Source: Termitidicoccus mucosus | Lineage (GTDB): Bacteria; Verrucomicrobiota; Verrucomicrobiia; Opitutales; Opitutaceae | Direction of reading: 5' to 3' | Assembly (NCBI RefSeq): GCF_038725785.1 | Contig: NZ_CP109796.1 | Span: 3,782,001 to 3,846,000 of the forward strand | Length of the DNA: 64,000 bases | In this document: positions 44,735 to 57,271 of the stretch, piece by piece | Numbering within the stretch: the stretch's first letter is position 1 | How the letters are laid out: the number at the start of each line of letters is the position of its first letter | Program-made: the position numbers and the translations under genes | The notes under the pieces: generated by a model | What the model saw: only the letters and a program-made list of their open reading frames with translations | What the model was told of the DNA's origin: nothing | Database searches by the model: none

Positions 44735-44840
44735 GCGGACATTCCTGCCCGCGATGTCGCGGGCTGGTTCCGAGCGAAGCGAGAAGCTTGACAAGCCCGC
44801 GCTCCTGTTCACGGGCACGGACGCCCGTGCCACGCGACCC
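44735..44840. repeat. Hairpin-forming repeat between the kinase genes
   Basis: AGGAGCGCGG (44735 region) faces CCGCGCTCCT (near 44797-44806), followed by GGGCACGGACGCCCGTGCC, a member of the composite family seen at 17275 and 57008. The 311-base gap between the two kinases otherwise holds no gene. Confidence 0.6.
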
Positions 44841-45014
44841 GGTGTTTTCGTCCATTGCGCAGTGGTGCCGTTGCACGCCCGAAAAATGTCCGGGAAAACC
44901 TCCCTTCCGTCTCTTCAAAAAAGATTTTTCCACTGAAAACGGCGGAAACCCAAAATACCCCGCAACCCGCCGCGCGAAAATCCCAAAGACAAGGGTGAAC
45001 CAATCCGCGCACCC

Positions 45015-48320
<3,306 letters not shown>

Positions 48321-48440
48321 TCCGAAATTTTCCCGCAACTTCTCCCAGCCCTTTCCCAAAGGATGGTTGGACGGGTCTCATGCCCGGCCACCCGACCATC
48401 AATTCCGACCTTCTCCTCCCTTCAACCCTCCACTCGTATC

Positions 48441-48677
48441 ATGAAAAACAAAAAACATCACATCGCCATCATCACCGCCGCGCTCGCGGCCCTCTTCGCC
48501 TCGGGGTGCACCACCCCGGCGGGCCAGAAAGTCCAGGAAGGCAACCAGCAGGCCAACCAGGTCATGGACGGCGTTGACTCCGCCAACAGCACCGCCAACC
48601 GCGCCGCCGACACCGCCAACACCACCGCCGACACCGTCAACAAGGTCAACGAAACCCTCAACCGCTTCTTCAAGTAA
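48441..48677 (+). CDS. Small lipoprotein with Asn/Thr/Ala repeat tail
   Basis: 78 residues from ATG 48441. Lipobox FASGC puts the mature Cys near residue 23; the rest is a low-complexity helix (QQANQVMDGVDSANSTANRAADTANTTADTVNKVNETLNRF) with heptad-like spacing, resembling a murein-lipoprotein coiled coil. No enzymatic residues. Likely an envelope tether or spacer. Confidence 0.7.
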   Translation: MKNKKHHIAIITAALAALFASGCTTPAGQKVQEGNQQANQVMDGVDSANSTANRAADTANTTADTVNKVNETLNRFFK

Positions 48678-48893
48678 CCAATAAAATAGCCGCAAAGCCG
48701 CGCAGGAAGCACAAGGCGAAACACTCACGCCCGTGCCTTTCGCTCCTCTCTCTGATTATTAAAACCGAACCCTTTATCTCACACAAAGGCGCCAAGACAC
48801 AAAGGAGTGAATCATACCGGCACACCGCCCTGCTCTTTGTGCCTTCGTGCCTTTGTGTGAGATAAAAAACCGAACCATTAAAATTAATCGCCC
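48678..48893. repeat. Palindromic array 3
   Basis: Two units: one with GCCGCAAAGCCGCGCAGG facing a degenerate GTGCCTTTCGCTCC, and one with TCTCACACAAAGGCGCCAAG facing GCCTTTGTGTGAGA. Joints: TTAAAACCGAACCCTTTA and AAAACCGAACCATTAAAA. Confidence 0.8.
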
Positions 48894-48915
48894 CCCTCCC
48901 ACCCGCACACACAAC

Positions 48916-49200
48916 ATGAAAATCGAACTAAACCCAAAAGAACTCTTCTCCTTCGAGAAGGTCATCTCCCCCGCGACCATCAAACTGGTCTTCTTCGCCG
49001 CCGTCGCCGTCAAGCTCGTTGACGCGATTGTCGATCTCATCCGCTACCGCTTCACCGGCTACGCCGTCATGGATTTCCTGACCGGCGTCATCCTCTGGGC
49101 GGTGTCAACATTCCTCGCCGCGCAGTTGCTCCTTGCCCTCCAGCAAAAATTTGCGCCCGAGCCGCCCGCCGCGCCTCCGCCCCCGGCCCCGCAAGCCTGA
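48916..49200 (+). CDS. Small two-helix membrane protein (DUF4282-like)
   Basis: 94 residues from ATG 48916. Two membrane helices (TIKLVFFAAVAVKLVDAIVDLI and VMDFLTGVILWAVSTFLAAQLLL) after FSFEKVISP, then a Pro-rich end. The FxFxKxISP start and topology resemble DUF4282. Function unknown; 48 bases before the Cys-repeat protein, so possibly co-transcribed. Confidence 0.65.
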   Translation: MKIELNPKELFSFEKVISPATIKLVFFAAVAVKLVDAIVDLIRYRFTGYAVMDFLTGVILWAVSTFLAAQLLLALQQKFAPEPPAAPPPPAPQA

Positions 49201-49248
49201 CCCGCGCCGCATCCACCCATCCGTCCCATCAGCCCAAACCCTCCCATC

Positions 49249-50181
49249 ATGAAATACACACCCACCACCAGCCGCGCGCTCCCGCGCCGCCATATCATCC
49301 CCGGCCTGCTGGCCGTTATAATATCCACCGTTTCCCTCGCCGCCGCGCCCGCGACCGCCACCAAGCAGGCCCCCGCCGCCGCCAAGACCGCCGTCACCGG
49401 CACCAAATCCGTGCAGGCCAGAGCCGACGTCACCGGCACCGTGCGTATTACCGGCACCAAGAGCATGGAAGGCACGGTGGTGACGGCGACCAAAACCTAC
49501 GAGTGCACCAAATGCACCCAGCGCAAAGACGGCACCATCACCACCCCGCCACCCACCACCGTCGGCGGCGAAAAATGCAAGCACACATGGAATAGCACCC
49601 CCGCCAGCCTCGCGCAATACAAGCACACCTGCACGAACCAAGGCTGCACCGAATCCGTCACCAACACCAGCTCCTCACCGAGCAGCCAGATGCTCTCCTC
49701 CATGACTTGCAATACCTTGCCTCACACATGGGCGCAGATAGCCGATCACGGCAGCGACCCCATCGGCTTTGCGTCATCCCGCGCATACACACTCGTCCAC
49801 AAATGCAGCAAGTGCAACTTTGTATATACGGATGTCAACGATAACATCAAGGCCACGCCGCCCAAAAACAACCCCGCCGGCACCAGTTGCGGCTCCAACC
49901 ACAATTACGTGTTTGTCGAGGGATTTGCCAGTTACCGGTGCAATATTTGCCGCCGGACGGAGCGGCTCCCCTTTGGCGCCTCGGTGCGCCAAAGCGGGAA
50001 GCCCCCGCCGCCCCCGCCCGCAAAAACCTGCCCGACAAAGCATGCGTTCAAGAGCGCTCCTTACTCTCCGGCGACCTACACGCACAAGTGCTCCGGCTGC
50101 AACAAAACCATCAACGCCTCCACCAGCGCCACCGCCCCCGACACCCGCGACTGCCCCAAAGGCCCGCACGTCTGGAAATAA
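49249..50181 (+). CDS. Exported protein with five CxxC...H zinc-ribbon-like repeats
   Basis: 310 residues. A signal peptide (LLAVIISTVSLAAAP) is followed by a Thr/Ala-rich region and then five units of the form C-x2/3-C, 25-35 residues, C-x4/5-H-x-aromatic: YECTKC...CKHTW, KHTCTNQGC...CNTLPHTW, HKCSKC...CGSNHNYVF, YRCNIC...CPTKHAF, HKCSGC...CPKGPHVW. Nothing else in the window shares this pattern and I do not recognise a family. The Cys/His spacing suggests metal binding outside the cytoplasm; unpaired Cys could also form disulfides. Confidence 0.75.
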   Translation: MKYTPTTSRALPRRHIIPGLLAVIISTVSLAAAPATATKQAPAAAKTAVTGTKSVQARADVTGTVRITGTKSMEGTVVTATKTYECTKCTQRKDGTITTPPPTTVGGEKCKHTWNSTPASLAQYKHTCTNQGCTESVTNTSSSPSSQMLSSMTCNTLPHTWAQIADHGSDPIGFASSRAYTLVHKCSKCNFVYTDVNDNIKATPPKNNPAGTSCGSNHNYVFVEGFASYRCNICRRTERLPFGASVRQSGKPPPPPPAKTCPTKHAFKSAPYSPATYTHKCSGCNKTINASTSATAPDTRDCPKGPHVWK

Positions 50182-50310
50182 TAATCCGCTGACACTTCCC
50201 CACGGCGCGGGTTGCGGTGACAAACGTGAACACTACACTCACCAGCAAACCGCGCACCCAATCCGCGCCGTGGGCAAACCAGCATAAAAACCGTCCGCGG
50301 ATTATCATGA

Positions 50311-50868
50311 TTAAAACTCAATCCTGTTAATCCTGAAAAATCCTGCAATCCTGTCCAAAAAACCGAGCCAATAAAGATCCTCGGGGCAAGCCCCGAGGTA
50401 TTGAAGACACCAGCAACGGATTCCGTTGCCCTGATAAACGAAGCAAGCTTCGGGGTATTGCACCCAAAGAGAATAAATTAGCCAAAATGGACAGAATGAA
50501 AAACCATTCCGTTCATTTCATTAAATTCTGTTCATTCTGTCTAAAAATAACGAACCATTATTTTTAACAGAAGGAAACGAAGGACACCAAGAAGACAATA
50601 ATCATAAAATGTATTCTTCGCTCCCTTCGTTTCCTTCTGTTTAATAAAAACCGAACCAATAAATTAACCACAAAGAACTCAAAGATTTGAAAACATGATC
50701 TTCCCTGGGTTCTTTGCGTTCTCTTCGGTTAATAAAAACGAACCGATAAAATGGCCGCTCCACGAACGAAGCGGGTGGCCGGACAAAACGCGCAGGATGC
50801 GCAAAGAAAAACACCTCAATCTTGTGCCTTTTGCGCCTCTTTGTGGCTATTAAAAAACGAACCACTAA
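50311..50868. repeat. Palindromic array 4, at least five different units
   Basis: In order: AATCCTGTTAATCCTG, CCTCGGGGCAAGCCCCGAGG, a CATTCTGTC/GACAGAATG unit, AACAGAAGGAAACGAAGG (50567-50640), ACCACAAAGAACTCAAAG (50665-50730), and GGCCGCTCC...TGTGGC. The joints are AACCGAGCCAATAAA, AACGAACCATTA, AAACCGAACCAATAAA, AAACGAACCGATAAA and AAACGAACCACTAAA. The 694-base gap holds no gene. Confidence 0.85.
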
Positions 50869-50875
50869 AAACATC

Positions 50876-52048
50876 ATGAAACACCCGGCCCTCCCCTTCC
50901 TTCTTGCGACGCTCGCCCTCGTCCCCGCCGCGCCCGCCCGCGCCCAAGTCTCCCTCGATAACGCCGCCACGCCCGTCGCCGTCGTCGGACAATGCCCGAC
51001 CATCCCCTCCGGTGCTGCCCTCGCCGCCCACTACTGCGGTCTCGACGCCCCGTCGGCGTCCGAATTCGCAGCCAAACTGGACGCCCTCCAAGAGCAAGCC
51101 ATCAAAGCCAGACAGCGTGAACTCGAACCGTTCATGGAAGCCGCCGTCGCAGCCGCCAGCAAACAACTCAAAGCCACGACTGGCAAAACCATCGCCGAAG
51201 TCGAAGCCATGTCCGACGCCCAACGCAAAGCCTATGCTGAATCCGTCGCCGACCAAGAGGCGAAAAAACTCACCGGCCGCTCCGTCGCCGACCTGCAAAA
51301 CATGTCCCCCGCCGAGCAGGAAAAAATGGGCATGGAACTCGCCAATAAAATGCTCGCCGGCTCCGGCGTCTCCGGCCTCGACATGTCCGATCTCCTGAAA
51401 ATGCAGGACATGAGCGAGGAGCAGCTCCTCGCCCAAATGCAGAAAAAAGGCGTCACCGTCGCCGGTCTCTCCATCGAGGAAATCCAAAACCTGCAAGGTA
51501 TGAGCGACGACATGGCATCCGTCTATATGCAGGAGCAAGGTCGCATGGACCGCGTGCAGGAATCCGGTGCCATCGCCAAAAAAACGAAAACGCCCGACAT
51601 CCTCGCCCCCGGCGTCACCGCCGCCCAAATAGACGCCGCTGGCAAAAAATCCAAAAACTCCTCCTCGTTCGGCCTGCAAATCCTTGAGGAACGCAACCTC
51701 GCCCTCCAGCAAAGCATGGAACTCTATAAACAAACCGAGCCTTACTGGAAAAAAGCCAACGCGACGCGCAAAACCAAGGACGGCTACGACACGCAACCCT
51801 CCCCCGAGGAGCGCGCCGCCATCCTCGCCCCTGCCTTCGACCTCGTGCGCGACTATATTATCAAACGCCAAGGCCGCCTAAAATCCCTGCTCCCCCTCGC
51901 CGCCGAAATAGACGCCGCAAACAAAGCCCAGCTGTCCCTCCTAAAAAACACCGCCACCGCCGCCGCCATGCAACCCGAGCTGCTCGCATGGGAAATAGCC
52001 GGCGAATACCTCGAAATGACTGGCAAGGCCCTCAGCGGCCACCCGTGA
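50876..52048 (+). CDS. Exported helical protein of unknown function
   Basis: 390 residues from ATG 50876. Signal peptide (FLLATLALVPAAPARA), then a long charged helical region with repeated MS-x-E/D-Q/E-x-M units (MSDAQRKAY, MSPAEQEKM, MSEEQLLAQM, MSDDMASVYM) and a Lys/Leu-rich C-terminal half. Coiled-coil-like; no catalytic motif seen and no family recognised. Confidence 0.75.
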   Translation: MKHPALPFLLATLALVPAAPARAQVSLDNAATPVAVVGQCPTIPSGAALAAHYCGLDAPSASEFAAKLDALQEQAIKARQRELEPFMEAAVAAASKQLKATTGKTIAEVEAMSDAQRKAYAESVADQEAKKLTGRSVADLQNMSPAEQEKMGMELANKMLAGSGVSGLDMSDLLKMQDMSEEQLLAQMQKKGVTVAGLSIEEIQNLQGMSDDMASVYMQEQGRMDRVQESGAIAKKTKTPDILAPGVTAAQIDAAGKKSKNSSSFGLQILEERNLALQQSMELYKQTEPYWKKANATRKTKDGYDTQPSPEERAAILAPAFDLVRDYIIKRQGRLKSLLPLAAEIDAANKAQLSLLKNTATAAAMQPELLAWEIAGEYLEMTGKALSGHP

Positions 52049-52113
52049 CCGCCTGTCCAATGACTTTCAAGTCCATCCGGACTGAACCCAAGACACAAAC
52101 CAAACATAAAATC

Positions 52114-53142
52114 ATGCAAAATAGCATAAAACTCACGGGCGCGCTTTTCGCCTCCGTTCTCCTCGCCGGCGCGGCCCGGGCTGAAATCGCCCTTGTCCCC
52201 GGCCTCAATATCACCGGCTACGCCGCCGGTTCTGTCGGCTACGACCGGCTGGATTTCGACGCCGGCGATGACGCGGACGAGGCGCGCATGGACCTGGACG
52301 CCATCCGTCTGGACGCGCTCTTTAATTATAACGACACTGTCAGCGCCAAACTCAGCCTCTATTCACTCGCTGGCGACGGGCTCGTGGTGCCCGAGGCATT
52401 CGTTTCCTATAAAACCGGCGACCTCACCGTCACCGCCGGGCGTTTCCTGACCTGGGCCGGCTACGAATCCTTTGACATCCCGGCGGCCGGCGCGATCACC
52501 TCCGGCGACGTCTTTGGCCTCCTTCCCAAGCACCACAACGGCGTGAAGGCGACCTGGGCCCTCGATAATTTCACCGTGGGCGCTGCCCTGCTGGACTCGG
52601 TATGGGGCTACACCTACTACAAGGGCGACGGCGACATCAACCACGGCAGCCTCGGCGCCGAATTATACGCGGCCTACGACGACAAGACCTTCAGCTTCGC
52701 CGCCACCATCGCCTACGAACACGACCATGTGCTGATGGACGCCGACGCGTTGAATATCAATGTCTGGGGTCAGTATTACATCGACAGCAGCAAAACCACC
52801 CTCGGCGCCGAGTTTACCTACCAGCGAAGCGAAAACAAACTGGGCCACGGCGACGCCTTCAGCGCCCTGCTGTTCGCCAGGCAGGCGCTCGGTGACAAAT
52901 GGACGCTCGCCGGCCGCGTCTCCGCCGGCAGGGCCGATGCCGACATCGGCTCCGTCGGGCTTGACGATCCCGGTTTCGTCAAGCTGTCCGTCATCCCCGC
53001 CGTGGCGCTCAGCGAAAACCTCGAGGTCCGCGCCGAGGTGAGCTACGGCGCGTATGATAATTATTATGACCTCGACGGCCTCGCGCCCCGCGAACTGAAA
53101 AACGAGGTCTTCGCTGGCGTGCAGGTCATCTTCAAATTCTGA
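52114..53142 (+). CDS. Outer-membrane beta-barrel protein (porin-like)
   Basis: 342 residues from ATG 52114. Signal peptide (ASVLLAGAARA), then alternating strands with aromatic girdles (TFSFAATIAYEHDHV, NVWGQYYID, TTLGAEFTYQRSE) and a C-terminal Phe (VQVIFKF) as needed for BAM insertion. Resembles small-porin/BBP2 type proteins. Probably a diffusion channel. A clear terminator follows. Confidence 0.85.
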   Translation: MQNSIKLTGALFASVLLAGAARAEIALVPGLNITGYAAGSVGYDRLDFDAGDDADEARMDLDAIRLDALFNYNDTVSAKLSLYSLAGDGLVVPEAFVSYKTGDLTVTAGRFLTWAGYESFDIPAAGAITSGDVFGLLPKHHNGVKATWALDNFTVGAALLDSVWGYTYYKGDGDINHGSLGAELYAAYDDKTFSFAATIAYEHDHVLMDADALNINVWGQYYIDSSKTTLGAEFTYQRSENKLGHGDAFSALLFARQALGDKWTLAGRVSAGRADADIGSVGLDDPGFVKLSVIPAVALSENLEVRAEVSYGAYDNYYDLDGLAPRELKNEVFAGVQVIFKF

Positions 53143-53164
53143 CGCACCCCGCGCAAATAAACAC

Positions 53165-53190
53165 ACCGGCGGCGGAAAACCGCCGCCGGT
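53165..53190 (+). terminator. Rho-independent terminator after the porin-like gene
   Basis: ACCGGCGGCGG (53165-53175) pairs perfectly with CCGCCGCCGGT (53180-53190) around AAAA, followed by TTATAAT. The best terminator in the region. Confidence 0.8.
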
Positions 53191-53239
53191 TTATAATCAA
53201 CTAAAAAATCCATTCCTCAAAATATTTTCCCATCCCTCC

Positions 53240-53786
53240 ATGACTGTTCCCGTCCTTAAATCGCGCATTGCCATTCCCGCCGCGCTCTGTGCCGCTCTGC
53301 TTCTCGCAGGTTGCGGAAAATCGCAAAAAACCGGAACCGCCTACGAGTCCGACGCAAAATCCAACCTCGCCCGCGCCGAGAAATCCATGAAAGGCGAGCA
53401 CGACATGTCGGACTGGCAGTTGAAAAAAAATGGCCGAAATCGGCAAGTCCGTCCCCGGCAAAAGCGTCGTAGAGGAACATTCGGGCCAAGGCTACACCTA
53501 CCGTGTCCGCCTCTTCGAGGACGGGAAATATAAAACGACGGTCACCCGCCTCCTTCTTTCCGAGGACTATGCCGACCGCTACGAAAGCGAGCGCGAAAAT
53601 ATGAGCGTCGGAGTCATCGAAGAGGCGGACAAGGCCCGGCGCTACATCCGCAGCACCTACGACGAGTATAAATACCGGGACAAAACCTGGCAGGAGGTTT
53701 ACGACGACCAGAAATCCTGGGTCGAGAAAAACGCCGCCGCCGCCGCCGAATACAACATGAAATCCGGCTACCGCCTTGTCGAATGA
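53240..53786 (+). pseudogene. Lipoprotein gene split by a frameshift at an A8 tract
   Basis: The first frame (from ATG 53240) has a signal peptide with lipobox LAGC and reads to 53423-53430, a run of eight A's, after which it becomes a nonsense Arg-rich tail ending at 53533. One base later, a second frame (ATG 53430) reads 118 sensible residues (EEHSGQGYTYRVRLFEDGKYK...) to 53786. Removing one A would fuse them into a single lipoprotein. It could be a true pseudogene, a phase-variable gene, transcriptional slippage, or a sequencing error in a homopolymer. Confidence 0.75.
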
Positions 53787-53888
53787 CAAAGAGGCAGGGC
53801 GGCTTCGCCGAAAGCCGCCGCCCCGCAACTCCATCCATCCCACCACTCCCATCCCTCACATTTCTCCCATTCTTCCCATCTTCCCCCC

Positions 53889-54626
53889 ATGAATACAAAA
53901 CACACCACCTGCCTCCTCCTCACCACAATCGCGGCCATCGCCGCGTTGTCCCTCGCCGGCTGCGGCAAATCCGGCTCGTCCGGCCCGTCCGCGTCCGGCT
54001 CTTCCTCCGCCCGCGAAGGCGCCCTCTCCATAAAATATAAAAAGGACAATACCGTTTACATCTTCACCAAAAGCGCCGACGGTCAGAAAAAGCGCATGGA
54101 TAGCATATCCAGTCACGACGGCCACCAGCACCAGGAAACGCAGATATGGGACCGCAACGGCGGCCCCAACAAAAAAGGCATCGTCCACAAATACGAGGAT
54201 GGCGCGTGGAAGGAACTCCTCCGCACCGACGCCAGCGGCAATCTCGACATGGCCGCCCTCCGCGTCGAGCAGAACCTCAACAACGCCTTCTCCGACCCCG
54301 TCGCCGACCTGACCAAATACTATGTCCACGAAAAGGTAGGCTTCACCAAGCAGCCCTCCGTCACCATCGCCGGCAAAACCTGCGACGTCTATGCCGGCGT
54401 GCGCCCGGAGAACACCGGAGGCCTGCCGCGCTACGGCGACCTGAACTTCGGGAAGTCCTACGAGGAAATCGCCGTCTGGAACGGTATCACCATGCGCCTG
54501 AAATACACCCGGACGCTCTCCAACGGCGCCAAAGAGGAAACCGTCTGCCTTGAGGCGCTGGCCGTCACCCAAAAAGTCCCCGACTCCGCCTTCACCAAGA
54601 CCCTCGAAACCACCTGGATCAAATAA
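53889..54626 (+). CDS. Exported lipoprotein of unknown function
   Basis: 245 residues. Lipobox SLAGC. Beta-rich body with IKYKKDNTVYIFTKSADGQKKR and a C-terminal MRLKYTRTLSNGAKEETVCLEALAV. No family recognised. It starts like its frameshifted neighbour (Lys/Thr signal and LAGCGKSxxxG), so the two may be distant relatives. A palindromic array follows. Confidence 0.75.
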   Translation: MNTKHTTCLLLTTIAAIAALSLAGCGKSGSSGPSASGSSSAREGALSIKYKKDNTVYIFTKSADGQKKRMDSISSHDGHQHQETQIWDRNGGPNKKGIVHKYEDGAWKELLRTDASGNLDMAALRVEQNLNNAFSDPVADLTKYYVHEKVGFTKQPSVTIAGKTCDVYAGVRPENTGGLPRYGDLNFGKSYEEIAVWNGITMRLKYTRTLSNGAKEETVCLEALAVTQKVPDSAFTKTLETTWIK

Positions 54627-54643
54627 GAACCAACAAACAAACT

Positions 54644-54753
54644 CACCACAAAGACACAAAGATCACAAGAAAACCCTAATCATGGTTTTATACACAAACC
54701 TCCTTTTTCGTCCTTTGAGTTCTTTGTGTCTTTGTGTCTTTGTGGTTAATAAA
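54644..54753. repeat. Palindromic array 5
   Basis: ACCACAAAGACACAAAGATCACAAG faces CTTTGTGTCTTTGTGGTT. A GAACCAACAAA joint precedes the unit and a TTAATAAAAATC joint follows it. Confidence 0.8.
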
Positions 54754-54766
54754 AATCATCACCATC

Positions 54767-55456
54767 ATGACCGCAAAATCCACCGCCAAAATCCTCATGC
54801 GGTTCCTACCACTGCTTTTAATCGCATCGGTCCTCCCGGCCCGTGCCGCCGTCGTCTCGCCCTTCATCCGCGCGGGCGTTGACTACAGCAAACCCAACGC
54901 CATCGAGGAAGTCCGGGGTGCCAATTCCGACAACTGGAAGGACAAGCTCGACGGCTGGAAGCCCGGCTACTTCGCCGAGATCGGCCTCACCCTTTTCGAC
55001 AGTCACACCTTCGGCCTCGAAGCCGGATATATGAAAATCAGCGATTCCGTGGACAATTCGCTCATCGGCTCCGGCACCGGCCAGACGCCGGTTGCCATCA
55101 CCGAAAAAACCCAAATCCCGATTCTCCTCAATTACCGCTACACCCTCGGCCTCGGCCCCGTCGGCCTCTACGTCGGCGCCTCCGTCGGCATGATGAGCGA
55201 CAAGGCCGGCTGGAAGGCCGATGTCAACCACGCGATCGAAAACTACAAGGATTCCAACTGGATCGGCCTCTACGGCGCGACCGCCGGCGTCGTTATAAAA
55301 CTCGGCAAGACATGGGCGCTGGATGTCGGCGCCCGCGCTCTGGCCTCCAAGGAAAAAACCTTCTCCGACAACGTCGAGGACGAGTCCGTCACCATCGGCA
55401 AAAACAAACTCTACTGGCGCCCCAACGTCCGCGCCGCCCTGAGCTGCCGCTGGTGA
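54767..55456 (+). CDS. Outer-membrane beta-barrel protein (OmpA-N/OmpW-like)
   Basis: 229 residues from ATG 54767. Signal peptide ends near LPARA. An eight-strand-like pattern (FIRAGVDYSKPNA, YFAEIGLTLFDSHTFGLEAGYM, IPILLNYRYTLGLGPVGLYVGASVGMM, NWIGLYGATAGVVIKLG) and a C-terminal aromatic end (RAALSCRW). Small barrel of the outer membrane; substrate unknown. Confidence 0.82.
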   Translation: MTAKSTAKILMRFLPLLLIASVLPARAAVVSPFIRAGVDYSKPNAIEEVRGANSDNWKDKLDGWKPGYFAEIGLTLFDSHTFGLEAGYMKISDSVDNSLIGSGTGQTPVAITEKTQIPILLNYRYTLGLGPVGLYVGASVGMMSDKAGWKADVNHAIENYKDSNWIGLYGATAGVVIKLGKTWALDVGARALASKEKTFSDNVEDESVTIGKNKLYWRPNVRAALSCRW

Positions 55457-55461
55457 GAACC

Positions 55462-55680
55462 GAACCGATATTTTGAACAGAAGAAAACGAAGGACGCCAG
55501 GAAAACCATAATTATAAAATGTATTCTTCGCTCCCTTTGTTTCCTTCTGTTCAATAAAAACCGAACCTTTATTTTAACAGGATTTCAAGATCTGGCAGGA
55601 TTATAGTATTATTTGCACATGCACCAGGTAGGGCGAACCCTCCGGGTGAGCCGCGGCTCGGCGGGGACGCCTCGCCCTGC
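55462..55680. repeat. Palindromic array 6 with a GTAGGGCG-family tail
   Basis: AACAGAAGAAAACGAAGGACGCC faces its complement (ends 55553), then an ACAGGAT unit, then a degenerate copy of the 26077 repeat at 55625-55680. Joints: GAACCGAACCGATATTT and AAAAACCGAACCTTTA. The rest of the 412-base gap (55681-55868) shows no gene. Confidence 0.75.
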
Positions 55681-55868
55681 CGTTATGTATAAATATCGAT
55701 AGAAAATACTATAAAAACAAGCCTGACAACCAAAACCACCTTCCCCGCGAATGGACACCGCTGGCACGGATATTTTTTCCAAAACCACGAGGAGCCACGC
55801 AAAACAACGGCCGAGAGGTTTGATCCGCGCCCGGCCGTGTTCATTCGCGGTCAATAAATTTCCCCGCC

Positions 55869-56987
55869 ATGCCCGACGAAAACCAACCCGACACCACCGC
55901 CGCGCCCATTGACGCGCCCGCCGCTCCTGAAAACCCGCCGACGCCGCAGCCGGCGGACGCGCCCCCGCCGCCGGAAGGCCGCTGGGTGTGGGTCGCCGAC
56001 ACCGCGCAACCCTCACAATCCGCGCAACTCTCGCAGCCCGCACCCGCCCCGGCTCCCGTGCCCGCGGCGGCGCCCGCACCCGTTGCGGACACCGCGCCCG
56101 CCGCCGCTCCCGGCGCGTCGCCGGCATCCGCCGCGCCGGAGAAGCGTTTCAGCAAACTCTCGCTCGTCACGCTGCTGGCTGGCCTGCTTGTGCTCATCTG
56201 GCCGTTCACGATCATCTGCGGCCATATCGCGCGCGGGCGCATCCGTCGCTCCAAGGGCGCTCTCACCGGCGGCGGCGTGGCGCTGCTCGGGCTGTTGCTC
56301 GGCTACCTCGGCATGGTGGCCTGCGTCGCCTCGACGGTCTCCGGCGGCCTCTGGATCTGGCGCACCAGCTCCGGCATCCGCGACGACATCGCCGCCGGGC
56401 GCGACCCGGCGGAGGCGGTGGTCAGCCGCGTCGCCCCGGCGGTCTCGAAGCTCGGCGAGCCGCTCGTCAAGGGCATCATGAAGAGCGAGGCCCTCCTCCC
56501 CGCCGGCGTGCGCGAGCAAATCAACACCGCGCTCGACGAATCCGCCGACCAGCGCCTCTCCCTCGCCGGCCAGTGGCTGCTCCAGCAGGCCGCCGCCAAC
56601 GGCGGGTGCCTGCCCGGCACGCTCGACGGCTTTGGCAAAAACGCCCTCGGCTCCCTCGGCACGCAACTGCCGGGCGGCGCCGCCCCCGCCGCTCCCGCGC
56701 AACCCGGCGACGCCGCCGGCGCCGCGCTGCCCGGCGGCATGCCGCTGCCGGCCTCCGGCATGGCGTCCGCGCTCGGCGGCCTCGACCTCTCGATGTTCTC
56801 CTCGATTCTCACGCGCGGCCTCGCCGTCGTCCCCGGCCTCACGACCGCCCTGCCGCCCGACACCGTCGCCCTGCATTACACAAAACCGCTCGCCGACGGC
56901 ACCGTGCCGGTCTTCCTGCTCGGCGGCGAAACCGCCCGCCTCCAGCCCGGCGACCCGCGCCTCGCGGGCCTCGCGCTCGAAAAGTGA
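55869..56987 (+). CDS. DUF4190-like membrane protein with Pro/Ala-rich N-terminus
   Basis: 372 residues. N-terminal 90 residues are Pro/Ala-rich and lack a signal. Two membrane helices (KLSLVTLLAGLLVLIWPFTIICGHIARGRIRRSKGAL and GGGVALLGLLLGYLGMVACVASTV) match DUF4190, followed by a long Ala/Gly-rich extracytoplasmic domain of unknown fold with GGxxxP repeats. Function unknown. Confidence 0.7.
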   Translation: MPDENQPDTTAAPIDAPAAPENPPTPQPADAPPPPEGRWVWVADTAQPSQSAQLSQPAPAPAPVPAAAPAPVADTAPAAAPGASPASAAPEKRFSKLSLVTLLAGLLVLIWPFTIICGHIARGRIRRSKGALTGGGVALLGLLLGYLGMVACVASTVSGGLWIWRTSSGIRDDIAAGRDPAEAVVSRVAPAVSKLGEPLVKGIMKSEALLPAGVREQINTALDESADQRLSLAGQWLLQQAAANGGCLPGTLDGFGKNALGSLGTQLPGGAAPAAPAQPGDAAGAALPGGMPLPASGMASALGGLDLSMFSSILTRGLAVVPGLTTALPPDTVALHYTKPLADGTVPVFLLGGETARLQPGDPRLAGLALEK

Positions 56988-57007
56988 CAGCAATCTCCGT
57001 GGTTTGA

Positions 57008-57125
57008 GTGGCACGGGCGTCACGCCCGTGGGTTTGGCGTTTTTCCGGCAAAGCATGGGCGGGACGCCCATGCCACACGAACCGGCGGCTTCGCCGTCCA
57101 CGGGCGAGGACGCCCGTGCCACTCA
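57008..57125. repeat. Composite GGGCG palindrome cluster, intergenic copy
   Basis: Three hairpins (GTGGCACGGGCGT/ACGCCCGTG, GCATGGGCG/CGCCCATGC, GGGCGAGGACGCCCGTGCCAC) in the same order as the copy inside the glycosyltransferase gene at 17275-17381. Also explains most of the 284-base gap to the next gene. Confidence 0.85.
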
Positions 57126-57271
57126 AGCCACGCTTGCCCGGACGGCCCGATTGCGACCAAGCAAAGGCCATTCCGAAAGTTTTTTCAAAAAAATCCGGAT
57201 AAATCCGCAACTCTTGGCGGTGTTTCCCCAATGGATGGGTGGACGAAACTATTCCGCTCCCATTCCCATCC

